NCBI GenBank assembly: GCA_902727855.1
Contig: CACVAS010000030.1
Coordinates: forward strand, 62,001 to 126,000
Reading direction: 5' to 3'
DNA from: an uncultured Sulfurovum sp.
GTDB taxonomy: Bacteria > Campylobacterota > Campylobacteria > Campylobacterales > Sulfurovaceae
Length of the DNA: 64,000 nt
Position 1 is the first letter of the stretch, and each line of letters starts with the position of its first letter. The notes under the pieces were generated by a model. It was not told the origin of the DNA, did no database searches, and was given only the letters and a program-made list of their open reading frames with translations. Both the position numbers and the translations under genes were made by a program. Shown piece by piece: positions 29,001-36,435 of the stretch.

Positions 29001-31261
29001 CCTGCATCAATATCTTCTTGCACCAAGGTGTACGTTGCCATAAAAGTAGTTGTGGCACCAGGTGCTAGAGAAGCATGTATTGCTGGATTTGGCGTAGGCA
29101 ATGTACCTGCGCCTGTAAATTGGCTACTATCTTCTACTATCTGTACATTTGTTAAGGTTGTTGTACCTTCATTTTTAACGGTATAAATATACGTAAGGGT
29201 ATCACCCGGATTGTCTATACCATCTCCATTTGTATCATTAACATCTAGTGCTCTTTTACTCAATGACAAAGCTGCACTTACATTCAACTCGACAGAATAA
29301 CTCGCTGTAGCACTTGGATCTGTTAATCCTGAACCTGCAGGTGGAGTCCCTGTGACATTGGCATCATTGAGTATTTCTAAGCCGCCACTCATATCAACAG
29401 TAATCGTTGGCGTATTAAGGTTATCTATGTCATCTTGGGTGAGGACATAGGATGCGTTACACTCTACAAAGCTATGTGCTGGTATGCTGGTAATCACATT
29501 TGAGACGCCTGTATTATTGGGACAAGTAATACCCATGTTAAAAGGCGCACTACCTAAAGCTTTGTCGACGACTGTAACATTACTAAGTGTGACTGAAGAG
29601 GTATTATTCACTTCAAAGGTATAGGTCACCACATCACCAACAGAAGCTGGAGAATCTACTGTAGAAGCATCACCCTTCTTAACAAGTACTATAGAAGCAT
29701 TCTGTGGTATATCACTGATGATTGTAGCATCATCTTCAATAGAATTGCCATCTTTATCTTCACCTTTTGCACTGGCTGTATTATTACGTTCTCCATAGTC
29801 CAAGTCATTTTGGCTAAGCGTATAACTTTCAATACACGTGATACTATCATTTACAGCTAGACTTTGCGTACCATCATTGACAAAGACACTACCATTCCCA
29901 TCATAGCTACATGAATCTAGCGTTGCAATAATAGTATCATTTATTTCTACATTCAGTAAGGTAATGTTTCCTCTATTAAATACTTGTATCGTATAGGTAA
30001 TATTGTCATCTGCATCGGTGATAGTGTTGTCTATACCATATATCACACTTGGAGCACTTGCACTCTTTGTCACAGCAATTGCTGGAAGTTGTGTGACATT
30101 CGTTTCTGCAGTATCATTTTTATCTGCTACTTCTGAGGTAGATATCACTGCTGTATTAATTAATGTCACATTCGTATCTATATCTTCTTGTGTTACCCTA
30201 TAGGTCGCCTCATATACCCACCGCTCACCTATATTTAATATTGAATTATTTGAATCGCTTTCAATAGGATTACTTAATGTTCCTACACCACCTCCTGGAT
30301 AGTGCTCTGTAAGATTTACATCCGTAAGATTAATGGTTCCATTGTTTTCAACAATAATGTTGTATGCTATTAGTTCATCTGCATCAATCACTGAGTTTTG
30401 ACCAGAAGATTGTGTCTTGGTTACATTAAAATCCGCTATAGACAATTGACAATTCAAAGGATTGTTCAGATTTCCATAATCAAAAGTTCCATCTTTTATT
30501 TTATTGATAAATATCTGATTTTCTGTACTGTTAGAGACCCCTGGAGTTTTTCCAGAAATATCACTCCTTACAAATTCAAATTCTGATTCCCAATCACTAC
30601 ACTGAAAAGAAAAAGTACTGCCCGCTCCACCTAGACCAGCATTAAAAGATGGATTCCCACTTATGGGGAAAAGGGGCGAGGCAATAGAGGTATTGACATC
30701 TCCATAAGCAAACCCATGATAAAAACGACTATCAGGTCTTCTTACCTGTATAACATCACCTCCATTTCTTAATCTATTTGCATTCCAGCTTGGTGTACCA
30801 ATTGAACTTGGAGAATAGTCACTATTGGACGTTGAAGGTAACTGTGCATACCTCCCAATTAAAGTGTTATTATTGCTTGGTACAACATATATACCATCTG
30901 TATTACTATCTGTTGGATCATCAACAGGTAGACCAGTATCTTTATCAGAACCATTATAAATAAGTATAATAGAACCAGGGGCAATAGACTCCCACATGAC
31001 ATTATTAAGATATAAATGTCCTCTAGCAACACCAGTGCCTGAAGATCCTTCAAACTCCCCATTGTTATCATCAATTTTCCATTGATTTATATTCACATTT
31101 GCCGTAGGATTAGCGGGGTCTCCTACAACTATAAGTTCTATCCACTCTCTACTTCCTCCATTTCCATTAGAAGCTTCATTAATAATGAGACCTGGAGCAG
31201 CATAAACATGTAGATACATGAAACAACAATAGAATAATGATAATAATATTTTTCGTTTGAT
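23099..31261 (-). CDS. Giant secreted repeat protein: lamin-tail, 18 DUF11-like repeats, SdrD-B, PT linker, FN3
   Basis: The protein has about 2720 residues. The first ATG (31219) lies inside a signal peptide. The frame is open upstream and reads IKRKILLSLFYCCFMYLHVYA before APGLIINEASNG, with AAAGGA 6 nt before an ATC at 31261, so ATC initiation is the best reading. Domains, counted from the ATG: lamin-tail domain (about 1-240); 18 DUF11/cell-adhesion repeats of 115-140 residues (about 260-2447; consensus TADDTxDVEVGQLITYTYEV, then TATYTVTQxDIDAG); an SdrD-B-like Ca2+-binding unit (about 2450-2560); a Pro-Thr linker; and a C-terminal FN3 domain. No LPXTG or T1SS tail is visible. A surface or adhesion role is inferred. 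The secreted hydrolase gene lies 102 nt upstream on the same strand. Confidence 0.85.
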   Translation of the reverse strand: MKRKILLSLFYCCFMYLHVYAAPGLIINEASNGNGGSREWIELIVVGDPANPTANVNINQWKIDDNNGEFEGSSGTGVARGHLYLNNVMWESIAPGSIILIYNGSDKDTGLPVDDPTDSNTDGIYVVPSNNNTLIGRYAQLPSTSNSDYSPSSIGTPSWNANRLRNGGDVIQVRRPDSRFYHGFAYGDVNTSIASPLFPISGNPSFNAGLGGAGSTFSFQCSDWESEFEFVRSDISGKTPGVSNSTENQIFINKIKDGTFDYGNLNNPLNCQLSIADFNVTKTQSSGQNSVIDADELIAYNIIVENNGTINLTDVNLTEHYPGGGVGTLSNPIESDSNNSILNIGERWVYEATYRVTQEDIDTNVTLINTAVISTSEVADKNDTAETNVTQLPAIAVTKSASAPSVIYGIDNTITDADDNITYTIQVFNRGNITLLNVEINDTIIATLDSCSYDGNGSVFVNDGTQSLAVNDSITCIESYTLSQNDLDYGERNNTASAKGEDKDGNSIEDDATIISDIPQNASIVLVKKGDASTVDSPASVGDVVTYTFEVNNTSSVTLSNVTVVDKALGSAPFNMGITCPNNTGVSNVITSIPAHSFVECNASYVLTQDDIDNLNTPTITVDMSGGLEILNDANVTGTPPAGSGLTDPSATASYSVELNVSAALSLSKRALDVNDTNGDGIDNPGDTLTYIYTVKNEGTTTLTNVQIVEDSSQFTGAGTLPTPNPAIHASLAPGATTTFMATYTLVQEDIDAGSISNTASASGLAPGGMSSPNAIASVITLLEQNPSFNMVKTVDQTTISSPTILNYTFTFTNNGNVTLKDLNISDSHIDSGSLIDCPMTKLDVNQTVQCTAQRTITQAMIDDGSPLLNVAFPTAKDTNNSIVSEDNDGNSTTVNNTSDNNTTTTILQSPALSIVKTADDTTDVEVGQLITYEYNVTNRGNVGIESVQVTDEHLGFGTLSSISPSDVNLTPGATEIFTATYTVTQADIDAGIDIENTATATGTPKGGTLTDVNATETVDVIDPSPELNITKIADDVTDVVVGQTITYSYEVNNTGNISIDGVSVSDTHLGSGALSSITPASVDLAPNEGQVFTSTYTVTQADIDVGIDIKNTATATGIPKGGTLTDVNDTESVDVTDPVPALSMTKEANQTSELAVGETITYTYTVTNTGNVGIDGITVSDVHLGQGTLSAISTTDDTNLAPSEVATFTSTYTVTQADIDTGLDINNTATATGTPKLGTLTDVNASESVTTEAIDPQITVIKIAGTPTITNGVDSTITDADDNITYTLTTTNNGNVSLLNVSVTDTLVPINSCANTSLGNVFTNDGTEGLAVGESVTCTAIYVLTDADLDSGERNNTATVTAVDQHNTPAESNSTVSQDVAQATSISLVKSIHSSTLSNPVAVNDTVTYAFDVTNTGSVTLTNVEVTDNALGMAPFNMAVDCGSGTNVIASLGAHATAQCTGTYTLTQDDIDNNSNPTIIVDGTGTLLIANDADVVGTPPSDSGLTNPTALSSAQVEGNISAAIAMEKTASLVNDIDGDGEDSVGDTIVYSYKVTNKGTSTLTDVKIEENATAFSGSAGIPTVTPATVATLAPEVETTFTATYTLTQDDIDQGSVTNTAKALGTPAVPGMIPPEAQSSTNTVLIQKPSYTMVKTVDPLNITGPTVLNYTFTFTNTGNVRLFDVNVTDLTIDTGSLVCNIAVLEVNATQTCTATRTVTQVDIDTGSDIVNTAMQTAKDPSAIEAFEDNDDNVSTPNDPSDNTAVTTITQSPELNITKTADKTSNVEVGNLITYTYEVTNIGNVGIDDINVSDSHSGTGTLSDMNQSGITLAPNESTTYSATYVVTQEDVDAGLDINNTATATGIPKGGTLTDVNATETVDVVDAMPALSIVKTADDTTDVEVGQFITYEYNVTNRGNVRIESVKVTDEHLGFGTLSSISPSDANLTPGETEIFTATYTVIQADIDAGIAIANTATATGIPKGGVLLDVNDTELVDIADPLPALSIVKTANDTTDVEVGQLITYTYEVNNTGNISIDDVRVSDNHLGSGALSSITPASVDLAPNEGQVFTATYTVTQEDVDAGVDINNTATATGTPKGGTLTDVNDTESVDTADPLPALSIVKTADDTSDVEVGQLITYTYEVNNTGNVGIESVKVTDEHLGFGTLSSISPSDANLTPGETEIFTATYTVIQADIDAGIAIANTATATGIPKGGVLLDVNDTELVDIADPLPALSIVKTADDTSDVEVGQLITYTYEVNNTGNISIDDVRVSDNHLGSGALSSITPASVNLAPNEGQVFTATYTVTQEDVDAGVDINNTATATGIPKGGELTDVNATETVDVVDATPALSIVKTADDTTDVEVGQLITYTYEVNNTGNISIDDVRVSDNHLGSGTLSALTLSSASDDLAPGEVATFTATYTVTKEDIDAGIAIANTATATGSPKGGVLLDVNDTELVDVADATSYYGNWSGNVSEDTNDDGIGDTPMIGVVITLYVDDNANGRKDSHENTIVAVSSTNQNGDYYFTGLTPGHYLAVETQPNGYDNVRENEGGSDDDSTNNQVNVIAGVVSPGENDVQNSFVEINNAVIPTPTPTSTPTATPTPTATPTPSVTPTPTPTATPIPTINMEVLSISDKSVTLKWYTPYTNETSGFILYQDDVRIAVMGSKARTFTVSGLEEKTTYDYQLHVYTPYDIYPFGSISVTTKEENLGWFPAVYYIILE
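23397..23510. repeat. Degenerate Pro-Thr coding microsatellite
   Basis: A 6- to 12-nt imperfect tandem repeat (GGTGTTGGTGTC-like on the plus strand) encodes the alternating PT/PTPTA linker between the SdrD-B and FN3 domains. Such tracts vary in length between strains. Confidence 0.7.
24225..25604. repeat. Recent 690-bp tandem duplication inside the giant gene
   Basis: Two adjacent blocks of two 345-bp repeats are almost identical at exactly 690-bp offset. For example, CTGTTTCTCCAGGGGTGAGG occurs at 24721 and 25411, and the CATCAATGGAAATATTTCC block near 24464 recurs near 25154. Protein repeats 14-15 equal 16-17 except for a few residues. Block edges are approximate. Confidence 0.8.
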
Positions 31262-31362
31262 TTTAGTTCCTTTAAATATAAATAGTCTTTAGAATGAATT
31301 GTAGCATCAAGCACATGAGAGTATCTTAACAGATACAGTCACTACTTTTCCTCTATCAAACC

Positions 31363-34300
31363 TTACTGTGCCTCCACAACAAATGTACCTATATTGTCTG
31401 TTCTCCAGTGGCTGTTGAAAATGACTTTTGTACCATCTGGACTGGCTCCTCCATAGGTATCATGGTAGCCATCATTGATGTGTGATTGAGAGAAGTTTTG
31501 TACATTTTCTTCTCCTGTACCGTCCAATTTTAGTGCAAAAACACGTTTATAGTTTGTCTCCACTGTTGTCACATAACACCACCCTGGACGCTGTGTATTT
31601 CTACAGCCAATGTGTCCTCCACCATACGGTGAACTTAAAAGTTCTTTACCAAGTTCATTTGGATTATCTAAATTAAAACTATAGACACCCACACCGCCTA
31701 TAAACTGTACAAAGACTTCATTACCTTGGGTATCATACCCTAAATCACCATGGCCTCCTTCGCTGTAGAGCTGACCATTACCATCCCATCTGTACTGTAG
31801 TTTTGTTTTATTCTCAAAGTCTATATCGTACCTGTACATACCATCTGTATTACCATTTCCATTATTGAAAACAATATAATTACCCGAAGGTGAAACCGAT
31901 AGCCAATCAAGTGTAGAAGGTTTCCAATAATATGTACCTGTATTCACATTTAGCGTCCATTCCCATGTTTGTGATGGCATTGTTTTAGTCCATACTCTAG
32001 ATTTGTTTTGGATATCATATAAAATTACATAAAAGGTATCAAGGTCTGGTTTTTTGGCTACAAATACCACATATTTATCATCATAATCTATATTACCTTC
32101 ATGTGGTCCGATATGTACTACTTCATATTCACTAAACGGGTCTAGTACTGTAGAACAGTTTACATCAGCACCTGTAATTTCAGCCTGTATAAACTGATAA
32201 GAACTGTTCATTACAAAAAATGTATTGGGTACTTTATTTGACCATCTAAAATAGTCTGAAGCCCTAGAACATAATGTATTATATCCTTCTGTCGAAGTTT
32301 TGTTTTTAGTAATGGCTGTCTCCTCTAAGCTATTGGCATCATAGATTCTATTGCCAATACGAATGAGACTCATATCTGTATTCCAACTTTGAACTTTAGG
32401 GTATGCAGATGTTGCAAAGTCAGGTTTATTTACCATAGAAATACGTGTTTGATACACATCGTCATTGCTAGGATTACCCACTGTAGGCTTAACTATACTG
32501 TCATCTGTAGCTCGTGACTCTAGTGTTGTTGTCACTGGGTATTTTTTTGCAGCTTCAACACTAAATGCTACTTTTGATTCAAGGCTAAAAGAGTTATTGT
32601 AAAACAGTCTTGCCTCGTACTCACCACTTGTCTGTAACCCATTTAGGGTCACAGAGTTCAGACCATGTGTCCAATCCCACAAAATCACATTTTCCCATTC
32701 ATGAGTATCATTAAGACTGTAAATACCTATCCAATTTTCATTATCTTCTGCTTGATTGTCTATATCTATGACTATGCTTTCATTCACAGCATAGGTGCTC
32801 TTTGAACGAAGTCTTAAATCATTTGCCAATAGACAATAATCTATATCATAATCTTGTAGTACGCTAATAGCGTTGTACTGTATACCTGCACAATCACCAC
32901 TCTGATAGACATCTTTATCTAATAGGTTGTCATAGATAACATCATAAGATACTTTATTCTCTGGAGGAATGGTCTCCTCTCCTTCAACACTGTGATTAAA
33001 CACATCATCCGTTAAAGCACCAATCATTAGAAGTAAATCATTCTTTTGCAATATGTTTTCTAAATCACCTACTACGTAACTGTGTGCATCAGCAGGTAAT
33101 GTGTAAAAAGATTTTTGATCAGACGAAGTAGATAATTCCCATATTTTTAAATGTATACGTGGATCTGTACCTGTACCTTGAACACCATTCATTTGAATAA
33201 AGGAAACATTACTATCAAGTTGATTGATATCACTTTGATTCATATCAAAGGCAAACCATCCATCTATTGAAAGTGCTAGGTTGGCTTCATCACCATAACC
33301 TTTATCTCGGAAATATTTCATGACATAAAAAGCTTGACCTCCACCTAAAGAATGTCCCATGGTGATTAGTTTCGAGATAGTTAGTCCATGAGCACTTTTG
33401 GCTAAGTCTATTGCTGACTCAAAATAGTTTTTCACGTAAGAACTACGGTATGAATCGGCATCGACACCAATCACATAGTAGCCTTTACTTGCCATAAATT
33501 TCATAATACCACTATAATCATCTATGGTAATAGCTCCTCCCCCTTTAACAAAAAGAACTACTGGCATATCTTCTCTGATGCCATTTTCTGGATAATACAC
33601 TAAAGACTTATTGTCTAAACCAACTTCTGGGTACCGTAAAGGTGTATAGCTTCCTAGTGATGCATACCCCGTAGAAGCATTATCACCCCAACTATATGTC
33701 ACTTCTGCTTCTCCTGCTTCATATCCATACACTTTCATCACAAGTACTTCTGTCGTTTTAGGCGTAATGGTAATGTATTCATTTCCCAAATTTCCATTGG
33801 TTCCGTTGTAACCTGACCATGTAATGTTCATATCGTTATAGATTATACTTTGTTTGCTAGCATTAAAAAGTAATCCTGTAGGATTCCATGAAACAATGGC
33901 TGTACCATCTGAACCATAGAGTTGAATATCTAAGTCTTTATTTGATGTAAGGTTTATTTGAACATTATGTACATTTGGAGGAATAGTACCTACTAAAGAG
34001 GTGGTATTTTGTTCTAATGTTTGGGTAAAATTTCCTTGACCACTTTCACTTGATTCACACCCCTCTTTACCCGTCCAGCTATAATTTACAGTGGCATATC
34101 CAGCTCTATAACCAAAAGCTTTCATTGTCATAGCCGTAGTCGTTGTACCCATAATCTCTATAAATTCATGCCCTTTTTTGCCTGCTACACCATTGTAGCC
34201 ACTGTAAGTTACATTGAGTTCTCCATAGACTTTTGTTGCTAAATCTTGTTGATTATGTATCCCATATGGCCAATGCACAATTTTATCATCATTTGCAGCA

Positions 34301-34512
34301 TACAAACGTATATCTACATCTTTATCACTCACTAGTTCAATATGTAACCCTTCAATACCAACGGGTATACTACCAACCACAACGGTATGTTCATAATCAC
34401 CTTGATAATGTTCAATTTGCTGTTCAAATGTACCTGAACCTTGACACTCTCCAAAGTTAAAATTTGCATATAAGTTTGTCCAAAACAGAATGCTTAAAAG
34501 TATATATTTCAT
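31363..34512 (-). CDS. Secreted alpha/beta-hydrolase (esterase-like) with N-terminal tandem domains
   Basis: The 1049-residue protein has a signal peptide (MKYILLSILFWTNLYA). Two homologous beta-domains follow (about residues 20-150 and 160-285). Both contain (T/S)SGYNG, (I/V)xVYGY-like strands and a YSW end, like bacterial pre-peptidase C-terminal domains. An alpha/beta-hydrolase then contains GHSLGGGQ at about 386, DGWFAFD and ADAHSYVVGD as likely nucleophile, acid and His; PET-hydrolase/chlorophyllase-type enzymes share this plan. The last 450 residues form a beta-rich, propeller-like domain ending SHWRTDNIGTFVVEAQ. It lies just upstream of the giant repeat gene on the same strand. The substrate is unknown; polymers or lipids at the cell surface are guesses. 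Confidence 0.75.
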   Translation of the reverse strand: MKYILLSILFWTNLYANFNFGECQGSGTFEQQIEHYQGDYEHTVVVGSIPVGIEGLHIELVSDKDVDIRLYAANDDKIVHWPYGIHNQQDLATKVYGELNVTYSGYNGVAGKKGHEFIEIMGTTTTAMTMKAFGYRAGYATVNYSWTGKEGCESSESGQGNFTQTLEQNTTSLVGTIPPNVHNVQINLTSNKDLDIQLYGSDGTAIVSWNPTGLLFNASKQSIIYNDMNITWSGYNGTNGNLGNEYITITPKTTEVLVMKVYGYEAGEAEVTYSWGDNASTGYASLGSYTPLRYPEVGLDNKSLVYYPENGIREDMPVVLFVKGGGAITIDDYSGIMKFMASKGYYVIGVDADSYRSSYVKNYFESAIDLAKSAHGLTISKLITMGHSLGGGQAFYVMKYFRDKGYGDEANLALSIDGWFAFDMNQSDINQLDSNVSFIQMNGVQGTGTDPRIHLKIWELSTSSDQKSFYTLPADAHSYVVGDLENILQKNDLLLMIGALTDDVFNHSVEGEETIPPENKVSYDVIYDNLLDKDVYQSGDCAGIQYNAISVLQDYDIDYCLLANDLRLRSKSTYAVNESIVIDIDNQAEDNENWIGIYSLNDTHEWENVILWDWTHGLNSVTLNGLQTSGEYEARLFYNNSFSLESKVAFSVEAAKKYPVTTTLESRATDDSIVKPTVGNPSNDDVYQTRISMVNKPDFATSAYPKVQSWNTDMSLIRIGNRIYDANSLEETAITKNKTSTEGYNTLCSRASDYFRWSNKVPNTFFVMNSSYQFIQAEITGADVNCSTVLDPFSEYEVVHIGPHEGNIDYDDKYVVFVAKKPDLDTFYVILYDIQNKSRVWTKTMPSQTWEWTLNVNTGTYYWKPSTLDWLSVSPSGNYIVFNNGNGNTDGMYRYDIDFENKTKLQYRWDGNGQLYSEGGHGDLGYDTQGNEVFVQFIGGVGVYSFNLDNPNELGKELLSSPYGGGHIGCRNTQRPGWCYVTTVETNYKRVFALKLDGTGEENVQNFSQSHINDGYHDTYGGASPDGTKVIFNSHWRTDNIGTFVVEAQ

Positions 34513-34645
34513 TATTCAATCCTTATGATTTAAGTTTACATACATTCTATAGTAAAAAGCATAAAAATCAATCACCATATACATAATTGGAGTCCTTAAG
34601 GCATATTTACGTATACTTTCCCAATTATTCCAAAAGGTAACATTT

Positions 34646-34999
34646 ATGAAAAATAGAAGCAGTATATTAGTAGTACTTTTAGGTTTAGCTCTTTTAGGAT
34701 GTGATGAAGTTGAAACATCAACAGATGGTGATGCTTCTTTCCAGTATACGATACAAAAAGCTGGATTTAACCTTAGAGGTGTTCTAGAACCAACCTGTAC
34801 AAATGCATATCAAGTAACTACTAGAGAAGCACAAACAAACCGTACAACGGGTAGACAAGAGTGTAAATGGATTTGTGCTGAATATGAAGATGCAAAACCT
34901 GTAACTGTAAAGCTTATTTTTGTACAAGAAGGTGTAGGTACTGCGTGGGAATTTGAAAGTGATACTGTCTCAACTGCTCCAAATCAATGTCACGACTAA
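34646..34999 (+). CDS. Small lipoprotein, unknown function
   Basis: The 117-residue protein has a lipobox (VVLLGLALLGC, lipidated Cys19). The mature part carries five more cysteines, in EPTCTN, ECKWICAEY and NQCHD, so disulfides in the periplasm are likely. No family is recognised. It is divergent from the secreted hydrolase gene (133-nt gap) and ends at a strong hairpin shared with thiL. Confidence 0.72.
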   Translation: MKNRSSILVVLLGLALLGCDEVETSTDGDASFQYTIQKAGFNLRGVLEPTCTNAYQVTTREAQTNRTTGRQECKWICAEYEDAKPVTVKLIFVQEGVGTAWEFESDTVSTAPNQCHD

Positions 35000-35018
35000 A
35001 GATACTGTTTAACCCCTT

Positions 35019-35846
35019 TTAAAAATGATGGCTACCGCACGTAAAACGTGCATCATTTTTAGCTACTTTTGCAAACACTGTTAACGGCGTTTGTGTAGAA
35101 ACTGCGATCTCCATGACTTCTGCATACTTCTCTGGTGGAAACGACACTAACATCTCATACTCTTCACCTGAAAGCCCTATAGCATCATCTATTTTATCAA
35201 AAATATCATATCCATATTTATTAATATCTAATAGCTTATTTGTGTCACAAAAGAGCCCGTCAGATATGTCCATACCTGTACGTAAATATTCTCTTGCATG
35301 AGCGATAAATTCTGCTCGTAGTACTGGCGAATAAAAGCGTGATTTTGGATCTATGGGTTCTCCTCTAAAAAGTGCTTCAAGGTCTTTTTTGGACTCGCCT
35401 AATGTACCAGTAAATGCAAGTAAGTCACCTTCTTTTAAGCCTGTACGTAAAAGTGGCGTTTTACTCTTTGAGATAATAGTGATACTAAGATGTAATTTAT
35501 CACCACCAATGGTATCTCCACCTATGATTTCACAACCATACTCTTTGGCTGTATGTTGTAAACTTTGCGTCAATTCATCTATCTCGTCATGTGTTAACGT
35601 ACTGGGTATTGAAACAGTCACAAGTGCATATTGAGGTTGTGCATTCATAGCAATCGCATCAGAAATATTGACTAACATGGCTTTGCGCCCTATTTGTGCC
35701 ATCGACATCCATTCACGTTTATAGTGGACATCTTCAAAAAATGCATCCATACTATAGAGCGTATCTCCAATGACTGCGGCATCATCGCCTATATGTTTGG
35801 AAGAAAGGTTGTTTATCAGGTATTGTTCTTTATCATCTATTTTCAT
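35019..35846 (-). CDS. thiL: Thiamine-monophosphate kinase
   Basis: The 275-residue ThiL shows HIGDDAAVI and DAFFEDVHYKREWMS near the N-terminus, GRKAMLVNISDAIAMNAQP, EIIGGDTIGGDKLHLSITI and GMDISDGLFCDTNKL. These are the Mg-ATP and substrate sites of the PurM/ThiL fold. It phosphorylates thiamine phosphate to thiamine diphosphate. It is shorter than E. coli ThiL (325), as usual in this phylum. Its last codons form part of a hairpin that can also end the convergent lipoprotein transcript. Confidence 0.9.
   Translation of the reverse strand: MKIDDKEQYLINNLSSKHIGDDAAVIGDTLYSMDAFFEDVHYKREWMSMAQIGRKAMLVNISDAIAMNAQPQYALVTVSIPSTLTHDEIDELTQSLQHTAKEYGCEIIGGDTIGGDKLHLSITIISKSKTPLLRTGLKEGDLLAFTGTLGESKKDLEALFRGEPIDPKSRFYSPVLRAEFIAHAREYLRTGMDISDGLFCDTNKLLDINKYGYDIFDKIDDAIGLSGEEYEMLVSFPPEKYAEVMEIAVSTQTPLTVFAKVAKNDARFTCGSHHF
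35021..35060. terminator. Bidirectional hairpin terminator between lipoprotein and thiL
   Basis: AAAAATGAT (35021-35029) pairs with ATCATTTTT (35052-35060), and inside it GCACGT pairs with ACGTGC across a short bulge. The right arm ends in a T-run, which suits the plus-strand transcript. The element lies within the last codons of thiL. Confidence 0.65.
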
Positions 35847-35942
35847 AGTGCGGAGTATAGCATAATTATGAAAACCAATACACTTTATGTTACACTTCGC
35901 ATGTTAAAATTTAAAAATAAATACTAAAACATAAGGAATTTT

Positions 35943-36305
35943 ATGCCATCAATCACTATCACTTCAACACTACTTATTACACTATTTACCATGTCTGCAT
36001 GTAGCTCAAAACCTGTAGATGTACACTCTGATTCACATCGATATAAAGTGAATGAAAAGAAAAATATGAAATATATTGCTGATGCCTACAGTGACTATCA
36101 GTCTTACAAAACACATAAAGCCATGGCAGTGACTATTGACAGTGCAGGTAGAGCAGCCCTTGGATACTCTTTTGACTGTACAACTACGCAAAGCGCTAAA
36201 CGGATTGCACTTGAAAACTGTGAGAAATCAAGGCAAAAATCAAAAGCGACATCTGCATGTACTCTCTTTGCCGTAGGTAATAAAGTCTTACATATCAATA
36301 AATAG
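35943..36305 (+). CDS. Small lipoprotein with DUF4189-like domain
   Basis: The 120-residue protein starts with a signal and lipobox (LITLFTMSAC, lipidated Cys20). The C-terminal half (KAMAVTIDSAGRAALGYSFDC, then AKRIALENCEKS and SACTLFAVGNKVL) is similar in plan to DUF4189 domains: an alanine/glycine strand, a helix with one Cys and a final strand. Three cysteines remain in the mature domain. ATAAGGA precedes the ATG. It stands alone between thiL and the Sdh-associated gene. Function unknown. Confidence 0.65.
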   Translation: MPSITITSTLLITLFTMSACSSKPVDVHSDSHRYKVNEKKNMKYIADAYSDYQSYKTHKAMAVTIDSAGRAALGYSFDCTTTQSAKRIALENCEKSRQKSKATSACTLFAVGNKVLHINK

Positions 36306-36435
36306 CCTTAAATTGGCAGATATAGTAACAGTTAAAGTAGACTTTTCATTTTTATACTTTGCTTATGACTTAGTCTCCACATAGCTCAGCTATACTCGAT
36401 GTAATACTATAAATATTGATAATGGAGACCTAACA

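Noticed and set aside
23880-30440. CRISPR-like regular repeats
   Set aside because: The repeats are 345 nt or longer, protein-coding throughout and have no unique spacers.
23325-30963. Many plus-strand open frames of 60-110 codons opposite the giant gene
   Set aside because: They recur at the repeat period, are rich in Cys/Ile or Val/Gly tracts and have no ribosome sites. They are antisense shadows of the DUF11 repeats.
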